Shown: positions 27,529-38,134, counted from the stretch's first letter. The stretch: DNA of 64,000 nucleotides from Desulfurococcales archaeon (GCA_027083135.1 JALWQH010000052.1:43591-107590); one strand, 5' to 3'. The notes: generated by a model not told the origin, from the sequence alone. A program made the numbers and translations.

Positions 27529-29408
27529 CTTTCCTCGTGGTGCTCGAGCCCCAGCTTCTCACGGAGCCAGCGGATCTTATACTCGTATCTTTTCCTACGG
27601 TGCCTGGGTTCAGCAAGCCTGCTGTGCCCGTGGCTTCCCTTAGTGAATACTAGTAGTGTTGTATCCTTCCCCCTCATGGCCAGTGAGACATGCATTGAAA
27701 GGGCCTGGTCTATGAAGCACCTATAATCCTCCAAGCTATGTATGAAGAGTATGGGTGTCTCCACATCATCGACGTGGAATGCAGGGCTCTTCTCCAAATA
27801 GCCTCTTAGATTATCATGGGGAGTACCGCCTATTTGGTCAGGATCAAACCAGTAGCCTATATCACTTGCCCAGTAATCAGCAATCCAGTCTCCTATGCCG
27901 TTCTCGCTCACCGCTGCCTTAAACCTCTTGGTCTTGGTCACCATGACATTCGTCATGTATCCGCCATAACTTATCCCTGTTACAGCCATCCTATCCTCAT
28001 CGATCCAGCCTTCATAATTCTCTAGGACTTTATCTAAGAAGGCCATGAGCTGTGCGTAGTCTTTGTCTCCGTATCCTCCCCTAATATCAGCGAACTCCTC
28101 ACTATAACCTGTGCTTCCACGGGGATTCGCGTAGGCGACTGCAAAGCCTTGTGAAACCATTAGTTGCATCTCGGGGTGGAAGAAGTAGCCGTACATTCCT
28201 TTAGGCCCGCCATGCACGTAGAGTATGAGGGGGTGCTTCCCATTCTTCTCGGGCAGCATAATCCACCCATCCACCCTATCTCCACCATGCTCTACTACTA
28301 GATGCTGGGGCTCGATCAGCCGCCTCTCCTTTACAATCCATTCATTAAACCTCGTCACGCCTACGCGTCTTCCATCAGCATGCAAGTATACTTCAGGAGG
28401 CCTTGTAGGAGATGATGCTATGAAGCCTGTCACCCCGGAGTTGCTGTGGGCTTCATGCACATATTCCCCGTGCTTAGTGATAGGTTCCACAGCGTCATCG
28501 GACACTGAGGCCAGCAGGCTTGAACCAGCATCCTCGTAGACTATTAGAGGCTTATGATCAAGGCTTCCAGCAATACTCCTAACATTTCTGTCCAGCATCC
28601 TGCATGTAAGGCATACAGGCTTCTCATCAAGCATCCATAACTTGTGATGTGAGGATATGCCTATCTCGCCCCTATGCATGAGGGCATGCAGCCTGCCCTC
28701 CAGGCATCTTAACATTGATATAGAGTAGCCTTTAAGCACCTCTTCTTCAGAGCCGTCCGTCACATTGATCTTCACAAGCCTATGCCTCGTAGGATCACGC
28801 CAGTCAATCGGCTCAGCGTAGAACACTGTTTCCCTGCATGCTTCGGCAGCCACTATTATGTTGGGGGAGGAGGCTAGGAGCCTTGTCCTCCCCGACCAAA
28901 CGTCTAGGAGCCTTACCTCGTAGCTAAGACCTGCTATAAGCCCCTCCCTGTCGAACCATAATGGAAGCCTATCAGTAGCCACGTAGTCGCCATCCTCATC
29001 GTAGAAGCCCTTCCTTGGGGCAGGGGCAACTATAAGCAGCGACCCCTCACTAAACCATTCCAAATGCTTGACACCATGCTTAAACCATGCCAGCCTCCTA
29101 GGCTCCCCTACACCGCTCCACAGGAAGACTCCTACACCCTTCTCCTCCTCTCTTACCCCCCGCCTACTAGTGAAGGCAAGCATATTCCCGCTTGGACTCC
29201 ATCTAGGCTTCGAGTCTCCCTTACCTGTCAGGAAGGCTTTAGCCCCGTCTTTACGGATAATGTGCACCTCAGTGTAGTTCTCGTTTTTGGCGAGATCGCT
29301 TCTAGAAGCTATGAATACCAGATCCCCCTTAGCTGAAACCCTTACATCTGACGGTATTATGAGGCTTAAAATATCCTCAACCGATAAGCCTGGCTTCATA
29401 CCTGTCAT
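27525..29408 (-). CDS. S9 family peptidase, tandem paralogue of 25561-27528
   Basis: YVHGGPKGMYGYFF, GISYGGYMTNVMV, HSLEDYRCFIDQALS; 4-bp overlap with the next gene. Confidence 0.92.
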   Translation of the reverse strand: MTGMKPGLSVEDILSLIIPSDVRVSAKGDLVFIASRSDLAKNENYTEVHIIRKDGAKAFLTGKGDSKPRWSPSGNMLAFTSRRGVREEEKGVGVFLWSGVGEPRRLAWFKHGVKHLEWFSEGSLLIVAPAPRKGFYDEDGDYVATDRLPLWFDREGLIAGLSYEVRLLDVWSGRTRLLASSPNIIVAAEACRETVFYAEPIDWRDPTRHRLVKINVTDGSEEEVLKGYSISMLRCLEGRLHALMHRGEIGISSHHKLWMLDEKPVCLTCRMLDRNVRSIAGSLDHKPLIVYEDAGSSLLASVSDDAVEPITKHGEYVHEAHSNSGVTGFIASSPTRPPEVYLHADGRRVGVTRFNEWIVKERRLIEPQHLVVEHGGDRVDGWIMLPEKNGKHPLILYVHGGPKGMYGYFFHPEMQLMVSQGFAVAYANPRGSTGYSEEFADIRGGYGDKDYAQLMAFLDKVLENYEGWIDEDRMAVTGISYGGYMTNVMVTKTKRFKAAVSENGIGDWIADYWASDIGYWFDPDQIGGTPHDNLRGYLEKSPAFHVDDVETPILFIHSLEDYRCFIDQALSMHVSLAMRGKDTTLLVFTKGSHGHSRLAEPRHRRKRYEYKIRWLREKLGLEHHEER

Positions 29409-29521
29409 CGCGTCCTAAGTCTCCGCAACCTGTATAAATATATGTGGGGAAATATTGTGAGCACAGTGCCTGCTAAGAGGAGCCTACACACGGGTTTAGA
29501 TTTAATGAAGCACCATGTTAC

Positions 29522-29800
29522 ATGAGCATGGGGGGAGAGGTGAAGATAAGGTTCTACGGGATGCTTAGAGATTATGCAGGGGTTTCTGAGCTGAGCCTTA
29601 GGCTTAACGGGGAAATAAGTGGTGATGAGCTTCTGAGAATGCTTGTCGAGAGGCTTCCAGGATTACGCGAGGTCTTGGATTCTGCTGGAATGGAGAGGCT
29701 TGGCATAGTGATCCTGGTTGGCAATAAACCCTATGATAATAGGAGGCTTATAGGCGATGAGGCGGTGGTTGATATACTGCCTCCTGCGTCGGGTGGATAG
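29522..29800 (+). CDS. moaD: MoaD-family sulfur carrier
   Basis: Ubiquitin-fold sequence ending DILPPASGG, adjacent to moaE. Confidence 0.88.
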   Translation: MSMGGEVKIRFYGMLRDYAGVSELSLRLNGEISGDELLRMLVERLPGLREVLDSAGMERLGIVILVGNKPYDNRRLIGDEAVVDILPPASGG

Positions 29801-29802
29801 CT

Positions 29803-30264
29803 ATGGGAGTAGTGGTCAGGCTCACCGAGGATAAGGTTGATCTAGGTAGGCTTGCAGGGGAGTTAGCGTCAACCACCTCTATGAAGGGGGCAGGTGCCTT
29901 AGTAGTATTCATGGGTTTCGTTAAAGGAGTGGTTGGGGGAGCAAGGGTAAAGGAACTAGTCTATGAGGCCCATATCCAGTACGCGTTGGATAAGCTGAGG
30001 GAGATTGGAATAAATGCTGAGGAGAAATACAAGCTGCATGAGGTCGTTATCATCCACAGGGTCGGCAGGATCCAGCCAGGCGAGCCTACAGTATATATCC
30101 TAGTAGCCGCTGAGAGTAGAAGAGAGGCCTTCAAGGCGGCTGAAGAGATCCTTGAGAGAGTTAAGCATGAAGCCCCCATATATAAGCTTGAGCGAAGGGA
30201 GGATGGTGAATACTGGGTTATGGGTGATGGGAGAAGGATTAGGAGGCCTAGAAAACAGGCATAA
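29803..30264 (+). CDS. moaE: Molybdopterin synthase catalytic subunit
   Basis: GALVVFMGFVKGVV, IIHRVGRIQPGEPTVYILVAAESRREAF, KHEAPIYKLER. Confidence 0.93.
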   Translation: MGVVVRLTEDKVDLGRLAGELASTTSMKGAGALVVFMGFVKGVVGGARVKELVYEAHIQYALDKLREIGINAEEKYKLHEVVIIHRVGRIQPGEPTVYILVAAESRREAFKAAEEILERVKHEAPIYKLERREDGEYWVMGDGRRIRRPRKQA

Positions 30265-30329
30265 AGGAGAGCATTAGTATCCGCCCCCACTTCGACACGC
30301 TATTATAATTCCAGGGAGATTACAGGGTA

Positions 30330-31316
30330 GTGGAGAAGCAGGCCTTGAGGCTGAGTAATAGTGAAATAGTTGGAGAAATAATTGAGGCTGAGCATCGGAT
30401 AAGAAAATATATTCGTGAAACACCTGTGGAGTACTCCCCACACCTCAGCAGCATTACGGGGGTGGAGGTTTACTTAAAGCTTGAGAACATGCAGGTTACA
30501 GGCTCCTTTAAGATTAGAGGAGTATTAAACAAGCTTCTCTCCCTCAGCCATGAAGAAAGGCGGAGAGGAGTGGTGACAGCATCTACCGGGAATCATGGAG
30601 CAGCATTAGCCTATGCTGCAAGGATCCTGGGTATAAGGGGAGTAGTGGTTCTTCCGAAAACCGTGCCCGAGGACAAGGTACGCGACATTGAGGCTTACGG
30701 CGCTGAAATAATAGTTCATGGAACTGATAGCCTTGAGGCAGAGCTATATGCTAGGAGACATGCTGATAGGCATGGAATGACATATGTATCTCCCTATAAT
30801 GACATTCATATTATTGCAGGTCAGGGGACAATAGCTTTAGAGCTGCTTAGGCGGCTTGGAAGCATTGACGCGGTACTTGTGCCTGTAGGAGGCGGAGGAC
30901 TCATCTCAGGTATTGCAGGCTATCTTAAAGGGAAAGGGTTAAGAGTGGATATTTATGGATGCCAGCCCTCCAGCTCTGCTGTAATGTATGAGAGCCTACG
31001 GGCTGGGAGAGTAGTGCAAATACCCTATAAGCCAACGCTTGCCGACGGGGTTGCAGGAGGAGTTGAGCCGGGCTCCATAACATTAGAGCTGTGTAGAAGA
31101 TATGTCGATGGATTCTACCTGGTAGAAGAGGGGGAGATAGCTGATGCTATCAAACTCATGGTTGAATACCACCACATGCTGGTTGAGGGGGCAGCAGCTC
31201 TACCCATAGCAGGCCTCATCAAGTCAGGAGACACGTTCAAAGGAAGAAGAGTGGTTTTAATCGTAACTGGGAGGAGAATAGGCTTGAAGACTCTGCAACA
31301 TATAATGTGTTCCTAG
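30330..31316 (+). CDS. PLP-dependent threonine/serine dehydratase
   Basis: LKLENMQVTGSFKIRGVLNKL, TASTGNHGAALAYAA, PVGGGGLISGIAGYLK. Confidence 0.93.
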   Translation: MEKQALRLSNSEIVGEIIEAEHRIRKYIRETPVEYSPHLSSITGVEVYLKLENMQVTGSFKIRGVLNKLLSLSHEERRRGVVTASTGNHGAALAYAARILGIRGVVVLPKTVPEDKVRDIEAYGAEIIVHGTDSLEAELYARRHADRHGMTYVSPYNDIHIIAGQGTIALELLRRLGSIDAVLVPVGGGGLISGIAGYLKGKGLRVDIYGCQPSSSAVMYESLRAGRVVQIPYKPTLADGVAGGVEPGSITLELCRRYVDGFYLVEEGEIADAIKLMVEYHHMLVEGAAALPIAGLIKSGDTFKGRRVVLIVTGRRIGLKTLQHIMCS

Positions 31317-31324
31317 CCTACCGT

Positions 31325-31732
31325 TCATACCCGTTTATCCCTGCAGCCTCTATCCCCGAACTCCTCCTTCTCCCTCCAGCCCTCATCTGTTCTCAGCCTC
31401 CCCTCAAGGAAGGCCTGAAGAACATCCCCCACTCTTCCATGTACTCCCTGCACAACCTTTATTCCAAGCTCCTCAAAATACTCTAATGCTCTTCTCCCAA
31501 CACCGTAGGCTAGCACTACGTCCCCCCCATGCTCCTTAATGAATTCTGGCAGCGCTCCGGGCCAATGCTCCCTATAGGGTGCAGGGACAACCTCAACGTT
31601 CATCACCTTTCCTTCAGCCACATCTATGAAAGTATAGTAAGGTGTATGTCCGAAATGCCTGCTCACATAGCTGTCCAGACCCCTGTCATCAGTGCTGGGG
31701 ACAGCTATCCTCATATCAGCCCACCAACCCAC
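31325..31732 (-). CDS. NifX/NifB C-terminal-like (dinitrogenase iron-molybdenum cofactor biosynthesis domain) protein
   Basis: MRIAVPSTDDRGLDSYVSRHFGHTPYYTFIDV, YGVGRRALEYFEELGIKVV. Confidence 0.82.
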   Translation of the reverse strand: MGWWADMRIAVPSTDDRGLDSYVSRHFGHTPYYTFIDVAEGKVMNVEVVPAPYREHWPGALPEFIKEHGGDVVLAYGVGRRALEYFEELGIKVVQGVHGRVGDVLQAFLEGRLRTDEGWREKEEFGDRGCRDKRV

Positions 31733-31845
31733 ATATCAGGCTACAGGGATTTATAGCGTTCCTTTCAGGCTGGCACCAATCTCCATATCAGGAGCCTCGG
31801 AATACTAAATAACCATAGCCCGGATACTGATGCTGGTAGAATTCC

Positions 31846-32445
31846 ATGGCCAGCCATGCTGGCAGAGCCAGAGGGATTAAGGAAGAGGTGTATAAGGCTA
31901 GAAGAAAATATCTCTCCGCTTTCAACACGGCATTGATAATCATCCTAGCCGTCCTGCCCTGGATCTATTATTCGAGGCTTCCTGAAATAGTGCCAACACA
32001 CTGGAACTGGGAGGGACAGGTTACAAGTACTGGTTCAAGCTTCAACACCATGCTTTTATTATCACTGGTCATGCCTCTCGCCAATATAATCATAGAGGCA
32101 ATATACTTGGCGCGCTGGAGGATTCTCAGAGGTTACCCCTACCTGATAAACCTGCCTGCGATAACGGTGCTGCTGGGCAGTGAGAGGATAAGTCCCCATG
32201 ATAAGAGGAGGATTATTGAGGATGTCTTCACAGTTATGCTTATGGTCGGAGTACTCGTGGGGATTTATCTCCTAGTCTTAGAGATAGGCATTCTGGAATC
32301 CATGAGGACAGGGGTAGAGCCTTCATGGATGCTTCCCTACACCATAATTGGAGCAGTAGCTATAATTATACCCCCCCTAATGATGTATAGGAGAATATAC
32401 AGGGAGGAAATCCTACCTCTACTCGGAGAGAGGAAAGGACTATGA
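31846..32445 (+). CDS. DUF1648-like integral membrane protein
   Basis: RLPEIVPTHWNWEGQV pattern of DUF1648 plus several TM helices. Confidence 0.7.
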   Translation: MASHAGRARGIKEEVYKARRKYLSAFNTALIIILAVLPWIYYSRLPEIVPTHWNWEGQVTSTGSSFNTMLLLSLVMPLANIIIEAIYLARWRILRGYPYLINLPAITVLLGSERISPHDKRRIIEDVFTVMLMVGVLVGIYLLVLEIGILESMRTGVEPSWMLPYTIIGAVAIIIPPLMMYRRIYREEILPLLGERKGL

Positions 32446-32524
32446 GCCTCAGCAGGATGATCCTCAGAGCCCCCGGCATCAGCTTATTATTTGAAACCTA
32501 ATTAATAAGTGTCGGGAGATCCAC

Positions 32525-32854
32525 GTGGAGCTGTACGATGTGGAGGATTTCTGGAAGTTTAAGCTCAGAGTAGGCAGAGTTGTGAATGCTGAGAAGCTTA
32601 GGAGGACGAGGAAGCTGCTTAAACTAGAGGTGGATTTTGGAGACGAGAGGAGGACAATAATAACAGGCATAGCTGACCAATACTCCCCCGAAGATCTTCA
32701 GGAGAGAAAGTTCATATTCCTCCTAAACATTAAGCCCAGGAAGTTTTCAGGTGTTGAGAGCAGGGGGATGCTCCTAGTAGCAGAATCGGAGGAAGGTGAG
32801 GTTTACCTCATCCCCGTGCCTGATGATATACCTACAGGGATCAAAGTATGGTGA
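32525..32854 (+). CDS. Methionyl-tRNA synthetase beta subunit (tRNA-binding OB fold)
   Basis: DFWKFKLRVGRVVNAEKLRRTRKLLKLEVDFG...SRGMLLVAES. Confidence 0.9.
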   Translation: MELYDVEDFWKFKLRVGRVVNAEKLRRTRKLLKLEVDFGDERRTIITGIADQYSPEDLQERKFIFLLNIKPRKFSGVESRGMLLVAESEEGEVYLIPVPDDIPTGIKVW

Positions 32855-32898
32855 CCTTTTACCTGAGACCGCTGTTGACTCTGCTGATCACTATGAAT

Positions 32899-34329
32899 TT
32901 AATCCTCCTCATTTTTCCTGCTTTTCTCTCCAAACATCTTGGATTTAACGTATCCTTTGAGAGCCCTGTAGGCGATGTCCCATATGGTCTTGAGCCTGCC
33001 CTTCCTTATCTGGCTTAAAATGAATCTAGGCCTTAGGTAAAAGCTCCGATACGCCCAACTTATGATCTTGAAGAGATCCTCTCTTCTAAAATGGAATCCC
33101 CTCATAACAGGATAGATTGTAGTATAGTAGTCCCAGTCCGTTATTTCTATGAGGTTGTGCTCCTTAGCCATGTAATATAGGGGTGTTCCAGGATATGGTG
33201 TTGCAACGGTGAATTGAGCATAGTCTACTCCAAGCCTCTCAGCGAATTTCACAGTGTTCTTCATGTCGTCTATGGTCTGCCAGGGGAAGCCTAGTATAAA
33301 GCTTCCAGCACTCTCTATGCCTGACTCCCTGGTCCATTTAACAGCGTTGATCACCTGTTTCATTGTTATGCGTTTCCCTATTTTCTCTATATCTTCATCC
33401 TTGTATGACTCTACTCCATAGTATATTGTAGTGCATCCAGCCTCCTTTAACCGTTTAAGCATCTCCGGGGTAACGCTGCTCACCCTTGAGCCACAGGTGA
33501 ACGTTATGTCTAGGCCACGCCTCTTAATCTCATCTGTCAGGTCGAACACCCATTTCCTTATCAATGTGAGCTCATCGTCGGAGAATACGACTATGTTTGT
33601 CTTATACTTCTCCACTGCTTTCTCTATTTCATCCACGACTTTCTCCACGCTTCTAATCCTATACCTTCTCCCCCAGAAGTAGCTGGTGGTGCAGTATATG
33701 CATCCATAGGGGCATCCCCTACTAGCCATCACGTGTATTATCTTTATAGGCTTGTCGAACAGCGTGTACTTGTCCATGGGTAATAGGTGCCTGGCAGGCT
33801 CTGGAAGCTCGTCTATGTTCCTTATCAATGGCCGTGGAGGAGTTGCCTTCAGCCTCCCCTCCTTATCCCTGTAGACTAGGCCTTTAACCTGCTTAGGCTC
33901 CTCGCCCATACCTCTGGCTTCAAGATGCTCCACTAGTTCCAGCATAGTGTATTCTCCTTCACCCACTGCAACATAATCTGCACCGTTTTTCAAGGCCTCC
34001 TCATACATGAATGAGACATGCGGGCCTCCCATAACTACAGGTATATCGCTGTCAGCCTCTTTAACCCTCCTTGCAACAGCGTATCCTCCCTTAACGGTAG
34101 GTGTGACAGCTGAGATCCCCACAACATCAGGGTTTTCTGCGAGAACCGCTTTAGCCGCATCCTTCACGCTCATTTCAAGCGATGCTGCATCAATTATGCT
34201 GACCTTGTGTCCAGCCTGCTCCAATACTGCGGCAATGTAGGCCAAGCCTAGAGGAGGGGCTCTAACCCCTATACTCTGATATATCTCCAGCTTCCTCAGG
34301 CCAGGGGAGTATAGGAGCGCTACCTTCAC
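32899..34329 (-). CDS. B12-binding domain radical SAM protein
   Basis: N-terminal cobalamin-binding-like domain, RGCPYGCIYCTT radical SAM CxxxCxxC. Confidence 0.92.
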   Translation of the reverse strand: MKVALLYSPGLRKLEIYQSIGVRAPPLGLAYIAAVLEQAGHKVSIIDAASLEMSVKDAAKAVLAENPDVVGISAVTPTVKGGYAVARRVKEADSDIPVVMGGPHVSFMYEEALKNGADYVAVGEGEYTMLELVEHLEARGMGEEPKQVKGLVYRDKEGRLKATPPRPLIRNIDELPEPARHLLPMDKYTLFDKPIKIIHVMASRGCPYGCIYCTTSYFWGRRYRIRSVEKVVDEIEKAVEKYKTNIVVFSDDELTLIRKWVFDLTDEIKRRGLDITFTCGSRVSSVTPEMLKRLKEAGCTTIYYGVESYKDEDIEKIGKRITMKQVINAVKWTRESGIESAGSFILGFPWQTIDDMKNTVKFAERLGVDYAQFTVATPYPGTPLYYMAKEHNLIEITDWDYYTTIYPVMRGFHFRREDLFKIISWAYRSFYLRPRFILSQIRKGRLKTIWDIAYRALKGYVKSKMFGEKSRKNEED

Positions 34330-34343
34330 CTTTAACTGCCCCT

Positions 34344-35855
34344 CTACCTCTTAGGCACGGGTGCTAGGGGTTGCACCTCCACATTGGGCTTAGGTATTTT
34401 GTCCCAATACTCCTTGTTTAAAATGCATCCTGGATCAGGGGCTGTTATATCCCTGAAGTACGCGTATGCCCTGGCCCTGCATCCACCGCACACATACTTG
34501 TAGGGGCATTCAGCACAGTATCCTTTGAGCAGGCTTCTATCCCTGAGAGTCTGGAGCACGGGGGATTCCTCCCATATCTCGCGGAAAGACTTCTCCCTGA
34601 GGCTTCCCACCTTTATCGGGAGGAACACGCATGGAACCACGTCCCCGTTGGGCTGGAGGCCAGCGTATATTCTCCCAGCCCCGCATCCCCCGACAAACTC
34701 TGCGAGAGCGTTGACTATCTTGTTCTCACCTATATAGAAGTGGGTGGGTGAAACCTCCTCTCCCTGACTTTCCTCTAATACTACTCTAGCATACTGTGGA
34801 GCGGTGCTCTCGATCTCCAGATGCCTGTGCTTCATCTCCCTGTAAATGGTTTTTAGAAACTCCTCCCTCTCCTCGGGTGTTAGGTCCAGCCAGGCGTAGT
34901 CTTCTCCCCTCCCTGTGGGAACGAAGTTGAAGAATATCACTCTATTCACACCTATATCCTCGGCGAGATCCAGTATGTCTTCAACCTCGTTTATGTTCAT
35001 CTTGGTGATAGTGGTGGCCATGCCGTTATTGACTCCCAGCTTAACAGCGTTTCTAAGAGCCTTCACAGCCTTCTCCCATGCCCCGGGAACACCTCTGAAC
35101 CTGTCGTGGACTTCAGGCTTAGCACTGTCAACGCTTACCTCCACGTATCTAAGCCCTGCATCCACGGCTTTCTTCAGGTTATCCATGTTCGCGAAGAATG
35201 TTCCATTAGTGGCTACTGATACATATATGTCCCTGTCAGCCAGCTCCCTCACTATCCTGTAAAAGTGCGGATGTATGGTCGGCTCTCCGCCGCTTAGAGC
35301 CACTGCGGCTACTCCTGCCTCATCCAGCTGTCTCACCACCTCCAGCTTCTCCTCAAGCGTCAACTCGTCTGGCAGGGGTTTGTCAGCCCTCTGATAGCAG
35401 TGTATGCATCTGAGATTACACATATTGGTGAAGTTCCATACAATTAGGAATGGTGCAGGCATCTTCTGAGGCACTGTTACACCGTATTTTGCAAGCCCCT
35501 CAACCACTAGGGATACACCACGCCTCACCGCTGGATCCCTGACCCCTTCCCGGGCGCTCTCAAGGTCTCCTTTAAGAACCCATAATCCAACCCTTATTGT
35601 AGCTCTGATAAGCCAGCTTAGAAATCTGGCTGTCACGGGGCATCCGTAAACCTTAGAGCCAGCGAAGGCTGAGAGCGCATGGAATAGTATTGTTTGTTCT
35701 CTGCATCTTTCCCCCTCCTCACAGCACTTAACCCTCTTAGCACCAGCTCTAAGGTAAGCCCTGGTGGCAGGATTATTGAACACCATTCTTATCCCTGTCA
35801 GTAGTCTCCCAATATCAGCCTTCTTCTCAGCCTTTCCACTGCCATTAACACCCAT
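34344..35855 (-). CDS. Radical SAM/SPASM domain protein
   Basis: NMCNLRCIHCYQ, GGEPTIHP, C-terminal SPASM cysteines GYCAECPYKYVCGGCRARAY. Confidence 0.92.
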   Translation of the reverse strand: MGVNGSGKAEKKADIGRLLTGIRMVFNNPATRAYLRAGAKRVKCCEEGERCREQTILFHALSAFAGSKVYGCPVTARFLSWLIRATIRVGLWVLKGDLESAREGVRDPAVRRGVSLVVEGLAKYGVTVPQKMPAPFLIVWNFTNMCNLRCIHCYQRADKPLPDELTLEEKLEVVRQLDEAGVAAVALSGGEPTIHPHFYRIVRELADRDIYVSVATNGTFFANMDNLKKAVDAGLRYVEVSVDSAKPEVHDRFRGVPGAWEKAVKALRNAVKLGVNNGMATTITKMNINEVEDILDLAEDIGVNRVIFFNFVPTGRGEDYAWLDLTPEEREEFLKTIYREMKHRHLEIESTAPQYARVVLEESQGEEVSPTHFYIGENKIVNALAEFVGGCGAGRIYAGLQPNGDVVPCVFLPIKVGSLREKSFREIWEESPVLQTLRDRSLLKGYCAECPYKYVCGGCRARAYAYFRDITAPDPGCILNKEYWDKIPKPNVEVQPLAPVPKR

Positions 35856-35970
35856 TTTGAACTACCTAGTTATAATAAAGATCGAATTTAAGCCTTTAGC
35901 AATACTTGTAGATTCCATGTACGGGATTAAAGGCATTTTTCAATGCAACTTGTATACTGTAGGCATGATG

Positions 35971-36627
35971 CTATTCTTTAAGCCATCTTAGTATCGGTGA
36001 TACTTTGAGAAGCTCCTCCTCCCTTTCAGGCATGTAGGGGAGTATGAGGCGTAGAATACCTCTCCATCTTTTAAGATAGTTCAGCAGCTCTCCTTCAAGC
36101 CTTCTCAGCATCCTCCTATTATCATACATTTTCAGTATTCCTCCAAGGGTTCTCTGCACTGATCCCGGGTCATACGTCTCCATCAGCTTTGCAAGCCTTA
36201 TGATGTTTATTCTTATGATGTTCCCTTCTATTCTTCCAGCGAGCCTGAGATATATTGCGTGGGAGTGGGGAGAGAACACTGTTTCCAGGCTGCGGGCGTC
36301 TATTCTATCCACAGGGATGAGCCTGTCTCCACATCTCAGCTCCCTTACAGGCCCCACTATGTGCTCCACCTCTATCTGGAAATTCGTGTTAAGATACTTA
36401 TAGACAGGTATGCTGGCCATGCCTAGGGGCAGGTCTTTCCAGAAGCTTCGAACGGCATACTGGTATAAACCTAGGCTGTAGAGCATTCCAGTTGTGGCTG
36501 TAGGAGGATCTATGCATCTAAGCCTCTCACCATAGCAGCATTCAAGTAGGGCTGTTATGGCCTTGCCAAGTATCTCTATGTTTCTCTTCTTTCCAGCCCA
36601 TCTAACTATACCCTGATCAATTATCAT
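35971..36627 (-). CDS. Conserved hypothetical protein
   Basis: Long ORF co-oriented with the two radical SAM genes; not recognised. Confidence 0.55.
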   Translation of the reverse strand: MIIDQGIVRWAGKKRNIEILGKAITALLECCYGERLRCIDPPTATTGMLYSLGLYQYAVRSFWKDLPLGMASIPVYKYLNTNFQIEVEHIVGPVRELRCGDRLIPVDRIDARSLETVFSPHSHAIYLRLAGRIEGNIIRINIIRLAKLMETYDPGSVQRTLGGILKMYDNRRMLRRLEGELLNYLKRWRGILRLILPYMPEREEELLKVSPILRWLKE

Positions 36628-36723
36628 GTGCAGCCACTCACGGCTTGCTGGAACATGCCCAGATCTATGAGGTATATTGGCGAATATATTAGTGACGGCT
36701 GATGGAGGATTACCTGGCAGGTT

Positions 36724-37956
36724 TTACAAGGCTAGGATCAGTAGCATGGAGGCTAATAGTGCGGTTCCCAAGACATCGGCTATGCTTGTAAGTATAGGGG
36801 CAAGCACGTTGTCGGGATCTACTCCCAGGTTGAATGAGACTAGGGCTGTATAGTATGTTATGATGGATACGAGTATGGTGAGTATTAGGCCTGCCGATAT
36901 GACTGCCGCCATTACTTTAAGGCCCCATAGAGAAGTGGCTCCACCCCAAAGAGCCATGAGGTATCCGAAGGCTCCTAAGGAGCTGAATATTATTAGAGCA
37001 TGCATAATGTTTACGGCTAATTGTACTAGAACCCACCTGTCACGTGGAGCCAGGCTAAGCGTCACTCTGCCCAGGTGGAGGGATGTTGAAAGCCGGGCTG
37101 AGAACCTAGAGGCTATGGCTCCACCATCCTCTAGGAAGGCAGGTATCACGGCTAGTATGCCTGCACCAGCTATGATCTTCCCCATGTTGGCTAGGAGTAT
37201 GATGCCTGCAGCCGTGCTGAGCGTGGTGGATGCTATTATGGCTAGAAGGTTCTGTCTAAGTATCTCCCACGCCCTCCTATAGGATCCTCTGAGTCTTACT
37301 TTGAACACTATGATCAGCGACATGCATGCGGCTGCTCCTAGGAGGCTAAGTATCACGGCTAGCCTTGCCTTCAAGGGAAGCCTCAGGGAGGCCTCGTATC
37401 CGAGCACTATGGTGGGTATGGTCACAATGTCTCCGAAGAGAGTGGCTATGGGGGCCACCACGTTGTCGGGATCTATGCCTCTCCTGAAGGCCGTGAAGGC
37501 AAGCCAAGTTGTAGCTGTAACCATTAGTGGCGCTGCGATCAGCGCTGATGATAGTGCTGTTAGAATGGTGGTGGATGCATCCATCCCTCTCTCAGCGTGG
37601 AGACCCCAGGCTGCAAGCATGGTCAGCAGGCCTATCCACGTATTTATGCTTATGAGTATGGCGAGCAATGCTGCCAGCTCTTCTCTGATCATTTTTTTAG
37701 CTAAGCCTAGGTGCAGAAGAGTTCCAAGCCTCGAACCATAGCTTGAATACACGTCTCCTCTAGCATCACTCGCCGCGGGGAGGAGTGCTAGGAGTATGGG
37801 GGCTGATCTTATTACGGGGGAGAAGAACTGGAGGAAGAAGCCTGAAACATAGTCGCCGAGATTGCAGAGTATGAGGGAGAGAGCTCCCTCCACGAAGTCC
37901 TTCCGCTCCTCACCCCCCCATATCCTCCTCAGCGGTCTTCCAGGAATGCCCCGCAA
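36724..37956 (-). CDS. MgtE/SLC41-like divalent cation transporter with two MgtE membrane domains
   Basis: Duplicated DPDNVVAPIATLFGDIVTIP / DPDNVLAPILTSIADVLGTALL; SRLGTLLHLG. Confidence 0.85.
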   Translation of the reverse strand: MRGIPGRPLRRIWGGEERKDFVEGALSLILCNLGDYVSGFFLQFFSPVIRSAPILLALLPAASDARGDVYSSYGSRLGTLLHLGLAKKMIREELAALLAILISINTWIGLLTMLAAWGLHAERGMDASTTILTALSSALIAAPLMVTATTWLAFTAFRRGIDPDNVVAPIATLFGDIVTIPTIVLGYEASLRLPLKARLAVILSLLGAAACMSLIIVFKVRLRGSYRRAWEILRQNLLAIIASTTLSTAAGIILLANMGKIIAGAGILAVIPAFLEDGGAIASRFSARLSTSLHLGRVTLSLAPRDRWVLVQLAVNIMHALIIFSSLGAFGYLMALWGGATSLWGLKVMAAVISAGLILTILVSIITYYTALVSFNLGVDPDNVLAPILTSIADVLGTALLASMLLILAL

Positions 37957-38134
37957 CTCCCCGCAGCCTTGAATACATAGCTATCTTCATCGCATTTAAA
38001 TGAGGCAACGTGGTAGAAGGGGAGTTTGCCTCTGGAACTTACCTCGTAGTTAAAAGCCAAGATGCATGCGGGGCCTCATGGAAGCGTAGCGCTAGGTTTT
38101 CTGGAGGCATTGCCAGACGGTGAGGCGTAAAGTT

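Noticed and set aside
32446-32524. Possible C/D box sRNA near GATGC..CTGAGG..CTGAGG
   Set aside because: Spacer is about 8 nt, not about 12, and C boxes are poor.
38002-38032. GAGGCAA-N17-TTGCCTC inverted repeat
   Set aside because: 7-bp arms with a long loop, no supporting context.
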